From Dyella_A ginsengisoli (GTDB lineage Bacteria; Pseudomonadota; Gammaproteobacteria; Xanthomonadales; Rhodanobacteraceae), in assembly GCF_044904665.1 (NCBI RefSeq), contig NZ_JADIKM010000002.1, positions 62,001 through 126,000 on the forward strand: a DNA stretch of 64,000 nucleotides, read 5' to 3'. The position numbers were made by a program, and so were the translations under genes. The notes under the pieces were generated by a model. The model saw nothing but the letters and a program-made list of their open reading frames with translations, made no database searches and was not told the DNA's origin. Positions 44,357 through 52,289 of the stretch are shown piece by piece. Each line of letters begins with the position of its first letter. Position 1 is the first letter of the stretch.

Positions 44357-45129
44357 ACGCCAAGATGGATACCTCCGACGCCTGCGACCTGCGCTTTGGC
44401 CAGGTCGGCATTGCCTGCGTGCGCGTGCGCCGCCCCGATGCCGCAGCGCTGTGCGACGAGCTGGAGCGCCGCGTGCGCGCGGCACCGCAGCTGTTCTCCC
44501 GCGCCGCGGTGGTGCTGGATCTCAGCCATCTGCTGGACCTGCCCGACGACGGCATCGTCGACGCCCTGCTCGAAGCCGTGCGCACCGCCGGCATGCTGCC
44601 GGTGGGCCTGGCCTACGGCACCAGCGAAACCGAGGCACTGGCCAGGCGCATGGGCCTGCCGCTGATCGCCAAGTTCCGCGCCGCCTACGAGCCGGAGGCG
44701 GGCAACGTCGCCCCGCCGGCGACGGTGAGCGCGGAGCCCGCCGTTGCCGCAGCGCCGGTGCGTGAACCGATCCACGCGACATCGCCGACAAACGGACCGG
44801 CGCTGGGCGCGCAGCACCACGACGGCGCGGTGCGCTCCGGGCAGCAGGTGTACGCACGCGAGCGCGACCTCATCGTCACCGGCGCCATCGCCAACGGCGC
44901 CGAAGTGATCGCCGATGGCAACATCCATATCTACGGCGGCCTGCGCGGCCGCGCCATGGCCGGTGCCCAGGGTGACGAGAAGGCGCGCATCTACGTGTCC
45001 GACTTCCGCGCCGAACTGGTGGCCATCGCCGGCCACTACCGCGTGTTTGAACAGATCCCCAAGGATCTGGAAGGCCAGTCTGTGCAATGCTGGCTCGATG
45101 GTGAAAAATTGATGATCGCGCGGCTCTGA
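44353..45129 (+). CDS. minC: Septum site-determining protein MinC
   Basis: 258 residues. N-terminal FtsZ-antagonist domain (about 10-110), a Pro/Ala-rich linker (118-160), and the C-terminal beta-helix that binds MinD (SGQQVYARERDLIVTGAI, GNIHIYGGLRGRAMAGAQGD, RIYVSDFRAELVAIAGHY). Inhibits FtsZ ring formation away from midcell. Its start overlaps the GNAT stop; minD follows after 56 bp. Confidence 0.95.
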   Translation: MNAKMDTSDACDLRFGQVGIACVRVRRPDAAALCDELERRVRAAPQLFSRAAVVLDLSHLLDLPDDGIVDALLEAVRTAGMLPVGLAYGTSETEALARRMGLPLIAKFRAAYEPEAGNVAPPATVSAEPAVAAAPVREPIHATSPTNGPALGAQHHDGAVRSGQQVYARERDLIVTGAIANGAEVIADGNIHIYGGLRGRAMAGAQGDEKARIYVSDFRAELVAIAGHYRVFEQIPKDLEGQSVQCWLDGEKLMIARL

Positions 45130-45185
45130 ATCCTCCGGGCCGGACGATCCACTAGAACAATAACGAATACCCGGGAGATGAACCC

Positions 45186-46001
45186 TTGAGTGCACAGATC
45201 ATCGTTGTCACGTCCGGCAAAGGCGGCGTCGGCAAGACCACCACCAGCGCCTCGCTCGCCACCGGCCTGGCCATCGCCGGCAAGAAAGTCGCGGTGATCG
45301 ACTTCGACGTCGGCCTGCGCAACCTCGACCTGATCATGGGCTGCGAGCGCCGCGTGGTGTACGACTTCGTCAACGTGGTGCACGGCGAGGCGACGCTCAA
45401 GCAGTCGCTGATCAAGGACAAGCGCTACGACAATCTCTACGTGCTCGCCGCCAGCCAGACCCGCGACAAGGATGCGCTGACCCAGGAAGGCGTGGAGAAG
45501 GTGCTGCAGGGCCTGTCCGACGAGGGCTTCGACTACGTCGTGTGCGACTCGCCCGCCGGCATCGAGAAGGGCGCGCACCTGGCGATGTACTTCGCCGACC
45601 ACGCCGTGGTGGTAGTCAACCCGGAAGTGTCTTCGGTGCGCGATTCAGACCGCATCCTCGGCCTGCTCGCCAGCAAGACCCGCCGTGCCGAGCGCGGCGA
45701 AGGCGCGATCACCCAGCACCTGCTGCTCACCCGCTACAACCCGGGCCGCGTGGCCGCCGGCGAGATGCTCAGCGTGAAGGACGTCGAGGAAATCCTCGGC
45801 ATCAGCGTGGTCGGCGTGATCCCCGAGTCGGAGAACGTGCTGGCCGCCTCCAATGCCGGCGTGCCGGTGATCCTCGACGAAAACTCGATGGCCGGCCAGG
45901 CCTACAGCGACACCGTCGCCCGCATCCTTGGCGAAGAGAAACCGCTGCGATTTACCGAAGTGACCAAGAAGGGCTTCTTCCAGCGCGTGTTCGGGAGCTG
46001 A
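45186..46001 (+). CDS. minD: Septum site-determining ATPase MinD
   Basis: 271 residues. Deviant Walker A KGGVGKTT (11-18), switch II CDSPAGIEKGAHLAMYFAD, and the C-terminal amphipathic membrane-targeting helix (EVTKKGFFQRVFGS). Recruits MinC to the membrane and oscillates with MinE. Start codon is TTG at 45186 with GGGAG upstream; no ATG or GTG in frame gives the conserved IIVVTSGKGG start. Confidence 0.95.
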   Translation: MSAQIIVVTSGKGGVGKTTTSASLATGLAIAGKKVAVIDFDVGLRNLDLIMGCERRVVYDFVNVVHGEATLKQSLIKDKRYDNLYVLAASQTRDKDALTQEGVEKVLQGLSDEGFDYVVCDSPAGIEKGAHLAMYFADHAVVVVNPEVSSVRDSDRILGLLASKTRRAERGEGAITQHLLLTRYNPGRVAAGEMLSVKDVEEILGISVVGVIPESENVLAASNAGVPVILDENSMAGQAYSDTVARILGEEKPLRFTEVTKKGFFQRVFGS

Positions 46002-46006
46002 TCGGC

Positions 46007-46276
46007 ATGGGTATCCTCGATTTCCTCAAGCGCAAGCCCGAAGCCACGGCCAATGTCGCCAAGGAGCGGCTGCGCATCATCGTGGCGCAGGAGCGCTCCA
46101 CCCGCGGCGCGCCCGACTACCTGCCGATGATGCGCAACGAGCTGCTGGAAGTGATCAAGAAATACGTGCAGGTGGACATCGAGGCGATCTCGATCAATCT
46201 CGAGCACGACAGCGGCCACGAGGTGCTGGAGCTGTCGGTCGCCCTGCCCGACGGCAAGCCCGGCGCCGCCGGCTGA
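46007..46276 (+). CDS. minE: Cell division topological specificity factor MinE
   Basis: 89 residues. N-terminal membrane-binding and anti-MinCD helix (MGILDFLKRKPEATANVAKE, RLRIIVAQERS) and a C-terminal dimerisation domain (YVQVDIEAISINLEHD). Stimulates MinD ATPase and drives its oscillation. ATG at 46007, 5 bp after minD; GGGAG upstream is inside the minD end. Confidence 0.95.
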   Translation: MGILDFLKRKPEATANVAKERLRIIVAQERSTRGAPDYLPMMRNELLEVIKKYVQVDIEAISINLEHDSGHEVLELSVALPDGKPGAAG

Positions 46277-46331
46277 ACCACGCGCTGCGCGATCGTCACC
46301 CGCACGGCTTGCGGGTGACCCGCTGACCGTC

Positions 46332-46820
46332 ATGCATCCCATCGACCCCACTCACGCCCCGTCTTCCGGCGAGGTGCTGCGCCTGGCCGATCTCGGCGAG
46401 GCACCGGCCGCAGTACTGCTCGCGCGCTTCGGCCTGCAGTTGCAGCGCGTGGCCGACGGCGCGCCGATCCCCGGCAGCTTCTGGGGCGACGAGGAGGCCG
46501 GCATCATCGGCACCACCGTCTACGCTCGCGGCGACACGCCGGTGCATTCGCTGCTGCACGAGGCCTGCCACCTGATCGTGCTCCCGCAAGAGCGACGCGC
46601 GGCGGTGCACACTGACGCGACCGACTCCATCGAGGAAGAGGACGCCACCTGCTACCTGCAGATCGTGCTGGCCGACCAGCTGCCTGGCGTCGGCCGCGAT
46701 CGCCTGATGGCCGACATGGACGCCTGGGGCTACTCGTTCCGCCTCGGCTCGACCCGCGCCTGGTTCGAGCACGACGCTGAGAACGCGCGCGACTTCCTCC
46801 TCGCACGCGATCTGCTCTGA
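46332..46820 (+). CDS. Small putative zinc metallopeptidase (HExxH protein)
   Basis: 162 residues. Contains HEACH at 76-80 in LLHEACHLIVL, the HExxH zinc-peptidase motif in a helix, and a run of glutamates (EEED, 101-104) one helix later that could supply a third ligand, as in gluzincins. No signal peptide, so cytosolic. Not assigned to a named family. Starts 55 bp after minE; the gap contains a hairpin GTCACCCGC/GCGGGTGAC (46294-46318) without U-tract. Ends at a bidirectional terminator. Confidence 0.6.
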   Translation: MHPIDPTHAPSSGEVLRLADLGEAPAAVLLARFGLQLQRVADGAPIPGSFWGDEEAGIIGTTVYARGDTPVHSLLHEACHLIVLPQERRAAVHTDATDSIEEEDATCYLQIVLADQLPGVGRDRLMADMDAWGYSFRLGSTRAWFEHDAENARDFLLARDLL

Positions 46821-46821
46821 C

Positions 46822-46850
46822 AAAAAAGCCCGGCCGGAGCCGGGCTTTTT
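46822..46850. terminator. Bidirectional intrinsic terminator between the HExxH gene and secF
   Basis: Stem GCCCGGC (46828-46834) / GCCGGGC (46839-46845), loop CGGA, six A before and five T after. Ends the min-side plus-strand genes and the tgt-yajC-secDF operon on the minus strand. Confidence 0.87.
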
Positions 46851-46868
46851 ATCGCAGCAAGACAGCGC

Positions 46869-47846
46869 TTACGGGCGGCGCGCCAGCTCCGGGTTTTCCT
46901 TGGTGACCGGCATCAGGTCCTTCTTCGACACGCCCAGCCACAGCAGGATCGGGCTGGCGACAAAGATCGACGAAAGCGTACCGACCACGATGCCGATCAG
47001 CATAGTCACCGCGAAGCCTTCCACCGCCGGACCGCCGATGAAATACAGCGCGGCCATGGTGATGCCGGTGAACAGCGAGGTGATGATGGTGCGCGACAGC
47101 GTGGTGTTGATCGAGCGGTTGAGGATCTCCTCCGGCTCGGCCTTGCGGGCCAGGCGGAACAGTTCGCGGATTCGGTCGAACACCACCACCTTGTCGTTGA
47201 TCGAGTAACCGATCACCGCCAGCACCGAGGCCAGCACGGTGAGGTCGAACTCGCGCTGCACCAGCGCGATCACGCCCAGCGTCACCAGCACGTCGTGCAC
47301 CTCGGTGACCAGCGCGGCGATCGCGAAGCGGCGCTCGAAGCGCACCCACAGGTACAGGCCGATGCCGATGATCACGAAGATCGCGGCGATCGAGCCGTCG
47401 CTCTTCACCTCGTCGCCTACCGCCGAGGTGACGAAGCTGTGGCTGGTCATGGTCACGCCCGGATTCTCGGTCTTCAGCGCGGCGAGCACGTCATTGGCGA
47501 CCTTGTCGGCCTGCACCGAGCCGCTGGCCTTCTCGCCCTTTTCGCCCTTGTCGCCGGTGTCTTCTTTCGCCTGCAGGCGAATCGACATCTGACGCGAGCC
47601 ACCCAGGCTCTGCACCAGCGGATTCTCGAAACCGTGCTTCTGCAGCGTGGCGCGCACCTGGCCGACATCGGTCGGCTGCGCGTAGGCCACTTCCACCGAA
47701 ATGCCGCCGGTGAAATCGAGCGCGTAGTTCAGGCCCTTGGTGGCGATCAGGCCGACCGAGGCAATCATCAGCAGCACGGCGATGCCGATGCTGTACTTGC
47801 GCATGCCCAGGAAGTTGACGTTGGCGTTGTGGTTGAAGATTTCCAT
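46869..47846 (-). CDS. secF: Protein translocase subunit SecF
   Basis: 325 residues, six membrane helices and one large periplasmic domain (about 35-165). LNYALDFTGGISVEVAY after helix 1 and the helix 4-6 region VIGYSINDKVVVFDRIRE and GTLSSIFVASPILLW are family marks. Works with SecD and YajC as the proton-driven motor that finishes export after SecYEG. A stretch of Lys/Glu/Gly (EDTGDKGEKGEKASG) in the periplasmic domain is an expansion. ATG at 47844-47846, 10 bp from secD. Confidence 0.95.
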   Translation of the reverse strand: MEIFNHNANVNFLGMRKYSIGIAVLLMIASVGLIATKGLNYALDFTGGISVEVAYAQPTDVGQVRATLQKHGFENPLVQSLGGSRQMSIRLQAKEDTGDKGEKGEKASGSVQADKVANDVLAALKTENPGVTMTSHSFVTSAVGDEVKSDGSIAAIFVIIGIGLYLWVRFERRFAIAALVTEVHDVLVTLGVIALVQREFDLTVLASVLAVIGYSINDKVVVFDRIRELFRLARKAEPEEILNRSINTTLSRTIITSLFTGITMAALYFIGGPAVEGFAVTMLIGIVVGTLSSIFVASPILLWLGVSKKDLMPVTKENPELARRP

Positions 47847-47856
47847 GATTCTCTCC

Positions 47857-49737
47857 TCAGACCGACAGCGTCTTGAGCTTGCGGTGGCCGTGGATCAGCG
47901 CGGTGATGGCATGCGTGACGGTCACCGAGGTGAACATCGAGGTCAGGATGCCGATCAGCAGGGTGATACCGAAACCGCGGATCGGGCCGGAGCCCATGGT
48001 GGTCAGCGCCAGCGCCGCGATCAGGTGGGTGACGTTGGCATCGAGGATGGTCGCCCAGGCCTTCTCGTAGCCGGCGCGGATCGAGGCATGCGGGGTGGAG
48101 CCGTTACGCAGCTCCTCGCGGATGCGTTCGCAGATCAGCACGTTGGCGTCGATCGCCATGCCTAGCGTCAGCACGATGCCGGCGATGCCCGGCATGGTGA
48201 GCGTCACGCCGATCAGCGACATCACCGCCAGCAGAATCACCAGGTTGAAGAACAACGCGATGTCCGCCACCAGGCCGAACAGCTTGTAGTAGATCGCCGC
48301 GGCCACCAGCACCAGCGCCAGGCCCAGCATCACCGCCTTGAAGCCCTTGTCGATGTTGTCCTGGCCCAGGCTGGGGCTCAGTGCCGACTCCGAGACGATG
48401 TCCACCGGCGCGGCCAGCGAACCGCCCTTGAGCAGCAGTGCCAGCTCGGAGGCTTCCTTCGGGCTGGACAGGCCGGTGGTCTGGAACTGCTTGCCGAACA
48501 CACCCTGGATGGTGGCGTCGCTGATCACCTCCTCGGTGATGCGCGGCGTACGCACTTCCTTGTCGTCGACCATCTTGGTGTCGGTAACGCGCTCGACGTA
48601 CACCACCGCCATCGGCTTGCCGACGTTGTTGCTGGTGAAGTCGAGCATCTTCTTGGCGCCGGCGGCGGTCAGCGTCACGTCCACCTTGGGCTGGCCGGAC
48701 TGCTGGTCGGTACCGGAGGCAGCGTCGGCCAGCTGGTCGCCGCTGACGATGATCTGCTTGCTGACCAGCACCGGGCGGTGCGTGCCGCGTTCGTAGTACA
48801 GGCGCGCGTTAGGCGGCACGTTCTTGGTGCGGTCCGCTTCCACCGCCTGCGGGTCGCCCGGGAAGCCGATGCCCGGGTGGTATTCCAGCGTGGCCACCGC
48901 ACCGATCACCTTCTTCGCCTCGGCCGGGTTCTGCATGCCGGCCAGCTCGACCACGATCTGGTTGTCGCCCTGCTGCTGGATCACCGGCTCGGACACGCCC
49001 AGCGCGTTGACGCGATTGCGCAGCGTGCCGACGTTCTGCTTGATCGCGCCCAGCGCCAGCTCGCGCAGCTTCTGCGGCTTGACCACGGCGCTCAGCATGA
49101 AGCGGTCGCCGGTACTGTCGCCGTTGCTGACGTTGAGGTCCGGGTACTCGTTGGCGATGGCCGTGGCCGCCGCGTTGCGGTCGGCGTCCGAGCGCAGCGC
49201 GATGTTGATGCCCTGGCCGCGGGTGGCGGCACGCACCACCGAGTCGTAACGGATGTTCTTCTGGCGCAGCAGGTTGCGGATGTCGTCCGCGTAGCGCTCC
49301 TCCTGCTTGTCGATCACGCTGTCCTGGTCCACCGCCATCAGGAAGTGCACGCCGCCCTGCAGGTCCAGGCCCAGCGGCATCGACTTGGCGTGGATCGCGC
49401 GCAGCCAGCCCGGCACGGTGGGCGCGAGATTCAGCGCCACGGTGTAGTTGTCGCCCAGCGCCGACTTGATCACGTCCGACGCCTTGGCCTGCACGTCGGC
49501 GTTGGTGAAATTGGCCACCAGGTGATCGCCGTCGATCGCCAGCCCGGTGTAGGCGATGTTCTGCTGCTTCAGCGCGTCGGCCACCTTCTGCTGCACGGTG
49601 GCGTCAATCGGCGCGCCGTGACTGGCCTGCACCTGCACCGCCGGCACCGGCGGGAACGCGTTGGGCAACGCGTAGACGATGCCGAACACCAAAACGAGCG
49701 CTACCAGCGCGTATTTCCAGCGGGGGAAATCACTCAT
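47857..49737 (-). CDS. secD: Protein translocase subunit SecD
   Basis: 626 residues, six membrane helices with a large periplasmic part (about 30-435). Helix 1 FPRWKYALVALVLVFGIVYALPN, then KSMPLGLDLQGGVHFLMAVD and GMAIDANVLICERIREELRNG of helix 4. Acts with SecF. ATG at 49735-49737 matches family starts; ATG at 49746 is also in frame and neither has a clear ribosome site. yajC lies 83 bp upstream. Confidence 0.95.
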   Translation of the reverse strand: MSDFPRWKYALVALVLVFGIVYALPNAFPPVPAVQVQASHGAPIDATVQQKVADALKQQNIAYTGLAIDGDHLVANFTNADVQAKASDVIKSALGDNYTVALNLAPTVPGWLRAIHAKSMPLGLDLQGGVHFLMAVDQDSVIDKQEERYADDIRNLLRQKNIRYDSVVRAATRGQGINIALRSDADRNAAATAIANEYPDLNVSNGDSTGDRFMLSAVVKPQKLRELALGAIKQNVGTLRNRVNALGVSEPVIQQQGDNQIVVELAGMQNPAEAKKVIGAVATLEYHPGIGFPGDPQAVEADRTKNVPPNARLYYERGTHRPVLVSKQIIVSGDQLADAASGTDQQSGQPKVDVTLTAAGAKKMLDFTSNNVGKPMAVVYVERVTDTKMVDDKEVRTPRITEEVISDATIQGVFGKQFQTTGLSSPKEASELALLLKGGSLAAPVDIVSESALSPSLGQDNIDKGFKAVMLGLALVLVAAAIYYKLFGLVADIALFFNLVILLAVMSLIGVTLTMPGIAGIVLTLGMAIDANVLICERIREELRNGSTPHASIRAGYEKAWATILDANVTHLIAALALTTMGSGPIRGFGITLLIGILTSMFTSVTVTHAITALIHGHRKLKTLSV

Positions 49738-49820
49738 GCCTTGCATCCATCAAAGCCGCGCACGTGGGGCGGCGTAGCGTCACAACGAAAACGGCGCGCC
49801 GCAAGGGCGCGCCGTGGGTA

Positions 49821-50150
49821 TCAAGCGGACTTCAGCGAGCCCTTGGGCAGCACCTGCGAGACGGCGCCCTTCTGCACGCGCACCTTCACGTTCGGCGCGA
49901 TCTCGACGGTGAGGAAGCTCTCGCCCACCTCTTCGACGCGACCGGCGATACCGCCGTTGGTGACCACCTCGTCGCCCTTGGACAGCGCGGCAAGCATCGT
50001 GCGGTGCTCCTTCTGGCGCTTCATCTGCGGGCGGATCATCAGGAAGTAGAACACCACGAACAGGCCAATCAGCGGCAGGAAGGTGATGATCGGGTTGCCC
50101 GCTGCGGCGGGAGCGGCCTGGGCGATCACGGAAGACACGGCAAAACTCAT
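49821..50150 (-). CDS. yajC: Preprotein translocase subunit YajC
   Basis: 109 residues. One membrane helix (PIITFLPLIGLFVVFYFLMIRPQMKR) and a cytosolic part with LSKGDEVVTNGGIAGRV and VRVQKGAVSQVLPKGSL, as in all YajC. Accessory to SecDF. ATG at 50148-50150. Part of tgt-yajC-secD-secF. Confidence 0.94.
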   Translation of the reverse strand: MSFAVSSVIAQAAPAAAGNPIITFLPLIGLFVVFYFLMIRPQMKRQKEHRTMLAALSKGDEVVTNGGIAGRVEEVGESFLTVEIAPNVKVRVQKGAVSQVLPKGSLKSA

Positions 50151-50270
50151 CGATTTATCTCGCAAGTTGCGGCCCCGACAGCACTTTCTGTCGAATGCCT
50201 GATAAAAGATCCCGGATTATGCCATGCGCCCACGGGGGCTGCACTGCAGCTCGCTCCCCGGCGCCGATGT

Positions 50271-50364
50271 CTAGGAGCGCGCCGGCGCGCAATGGTTCCC
50301 GGCCACCTCAGGCGCGAGACGCGGATCAAGAGGCCAGGAGCATCGCTCGCGAGCGCGGCTCTAC
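50271..50364. repeat. REP pair between tgt and yajC
   Basis: Inverted REP-like arms 50272-50299 (TAGGAGCGCGCCGGCGCGCA) and 50337-50364 (complement GTAGAGCCGCGCTCGCGAGC). The right arm contains the tgt stop codon (TAG, 50361-50363). Arms are diverged copies of the same REP family as at 12375. Confidence 0.6.
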
Positions 50365-51479
50365 CGGGTCTGGCGCTGGGCGTAGAAGTGGGCGGTGAAA
50401 TCGTCCAGGGTGCGGCTCTCGATGGCGGCCCGCAGGCCGGCCATCAGGCGCTGGTAGTGCCGCAGGTTGTGCATGGTGGCGAGCTGGCTGGCGAGGATCT
50501 CGTTGCAGCGGTCTAGGTGGCGCAGGTAGGCGCGGCTGAAGCCGTTGGCGCAGGCGTAGCAGTCGCAGCCCTCTTCGATCACCCGCGTGTCCATGGCGAA
50601 CTTGGCGTTGCGGATGCGCAGCGTGCCCTCGGGCACGAACAGGAAGCCGTTTCGCGCGTTGCGCGTCGGCATCACGCAGTCGAACATGTCGATGCCGCGG
50701 CGCACGGCCTCGACGATGTCCTCCGGCCGACCCACGCCCATCAGGTAGCGCGGCTTGTCCGCGGGCAGCAGCGACACGGTGAAATCCAGCGTGTGGTTGC
50801 GCTCGGCCTCCGGCTCGCCTACTGCCAGGCCGCCAACCGCGTAGCCGTCGAAGCCGATGTTGACCAGGCCCTCGGCCGAACGGCGGCGCAGCGGCTCGTA
50901 CACGCTGCCCTGCACGATGCCGAACAGATTGTTGGGGTTCTTCAGGTCGTCAAAGGCACGACGCGAACGTTCGGCCCAGCGCAGGCTCAGCTCCATCGAC
51001 TCGCTGGCGACCTTTTCGGTGGCCGGGTACGGCGTGCACTCGTCGAAGATCATCGCGATGTCCGAATCCAGCACGGTCTGGATCTTCATCGACACTTCGG
51101 GCGACAGGAACACCCTGGATCCATCCACCGGCGAGGCGAAGGTCACGCCCTCCTCGGCCAGCTTGCGCTTGTGCGCCAGCGAGAACACCTGGAAGCCGCC
51201 CGAGTCGGTGAGGATCGGCTTGTTCCAGCCGATGAACCGGTGCAGACCTTCGAACTGCTCGACGATCTCCAGCCCCGGCCGCAGGAACAGGTGAAAGGTG
51301 TTGCCCAGGATGATCTCGGCGCCGACCTCGACGATGTCGCGCGGCGTCATCGCCTTGACCGAGCCGTAGGTGCCCACCGGCATGAAGGCCGGCGTCTGCA
51401 CCGTGCCGCGGCCGAACGTGAGCTGCCCGCGCCGGGCCGCGCCGTCGGTGGCCGTGAGATCGAAAGTCATGGAAGTCAT
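50361..51479 (-). CDS. tgt: tRNA-guanine transglycosylase
   Basis: 372 residues. Exchanges guanine 34 for preQ1 in tRNAs for Asn, Asp, His and Tyr (queuosine pathway). Catalytic parts: LTDSGGFQVFSL (general-base Asp), FDCVMPTRNARNG (nucleophile Asp), and the zinc site CDCYAC with the distal His of YLRHL. ATG at 51479 or 51470. First gene of the secDF operon, as in many gammaproteobacteria. Confidence 0.96.
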   Translation of the reverse strand: MTSMTFDLTATDGAARRGQLTFGRGTVQTPAFMPVGTYGSVKAMTPRDIVEVGAEIILGNTFHLFLRPGLEIVEQFEGLHRFIGWNKPILTDSGGFQVFSLAHKRKLAEEGVTFASPVDGSRVFLSPEVSMKIQTVLDSDIAMIFDECTPYPATEKVASESMELSLRWAERSRRAFDDLKNPNNLFGIVQGSVYEPLRRRSAEGLVNIGFDGYAVGGLAVGEPEAERNHTLDFTVSLLPADKPRYLMGVGRPEDIVEAVRRGIDMFDCVMPTRNARNGFLFVPEGTLRIRNAKFAMDTRVIEEGCDCYACANGFSRAYLRHLDRCNEILASQLATMHNLRHYQRLMAGLRAAIESRTLDDFTAHFYAQRQTR

Positions 51480-51507
51480 CCGGCGGATTGTAGCCGCCGG
51501 CGCCGGA

Positions 51508-52116
51508 TCAGGGCGGCCGCGTCATCCCGAAACGGTCGTGCGTGGTGGCATACCACGGCCCGCTCAGCCGCCCGACGAGGTCGAGCTTGCCGGGATCGAC
51601 GTGGCGTGCGTCGGCCAGCACCGCGTCGTCGACGTGCGCCAGCAGCACGCGGGCGAAGATCAGGAAGTGGCGCGGGTCCTGCACCGGATACGGCTTGATC
51701 TCGGCCACCTCGCATTCGAACGCGACGGGCGCCGCGCCGAACCGCGGCACCGTGACGCGATCGCCGGGCACGGTGTCCAACCCCAGCTGTTCGATCTCGC
51801 TGACGTCGTGCGGCAGCGTGGCGGCGGTGGCGTTCATCGTCTCGGCAAGCTCCGCGCTGACCAGATGGATGATCAGCTGGCCGGTGTCGCGCGCGTTGAC
51901 CAGCGTGTCCTTCAATCGCCCATCGGGCTGGCGCCCCACGCTGAGCATCAGCGTCGGCGGTTCGTCGCAGACCACCTGGAAAAAGCTGTACGGCGCCAGG
52001 TTGCTGACCCCGGCGGCGGATACCGTGGACACCCACGCGATCGGCCGCGGCGTGACGGTGGAGGCGAGCCAGCGGTAGGACTCGGCCGGATCGAGCGAAG
52101 TGAAATCCAGTTGCAC
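51508..52116 (-). CDS. Flavin reductase family protein (FMN-binding split barrel)
   Basis: 202 residues. Flavin-reductase-like domain: WLASTVTPRPIAWVSTVSAAGVSNLAPYSFFQVVCDEPPT at 16-55 is the classic FMN-binding region, and FECEVAEIKPYP and HFLIFARVLLAHVDD come later. Probably supplies reduced FMN or binds it as an enzyme of its own. Substrate not clear. Sits 28 bp upstream of tgt on the same strand, possibly co-transcribed. Confidence 0.85.
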   Translation of the reverse strand: MQLDFTSLDPAESYRWLASTVTPRPIAWVSTVSAAGVSNLAPYSFFQVVCDEPPTLMLSVGRQPDGRLKDTLVNARDTGQLIIHLVSAELAETMNATAATLPHDVSEIEQLGLDTVPGDRVTVPRFGAAPVAFECEVAEIKPYPVQDPRHFLIFARVLLAHVDDAVLADARHVDPGKLDLVGRLSGPWYATTHDRFGMTRPP

Positions 52117-52241
52117 GCAAGCGCCTGCGGATCGGGAAAGCCGTCAGCCTAGCGCGGGCCGCGCACGCAGCCCATCACGCTGCGACGCCTCGACTCAGGG
52201 GCTGATGGAAATTCCCCCGCCGTAGTTGGAGGGTGGCCAAG

Positions 52242-52280
52242 CGCGCGCCGGCTGCGGTCGCAGTCGGCGCGCGATTTTTT
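52242..52280 (+). terminator. Strong plus-strand intrinsic terminator with no upstream gene
   Basis: Stem CGCGCGCCGGCTGCG (52242-52256) pairs with CGCAGTCGGCGCGCG (52259-52273) over 15 positions with one G-U, followed by six T (52275-52280). The tract of T is on the plus strand; the nearest plus-strand gene ends more than 5 kb away. It may end an unannotated small RNA, or act weakly for fliK on the other strand. Confidence 0.7.
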
Positions 52281-52289
52281 CTCAATCGC

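Noticed and set aside
46294..46318. Hairpin after minE as a terminator
   Set aside because: Perfect 9-bp stem but no T-tract; transcription probably continues into the HExxH gene.
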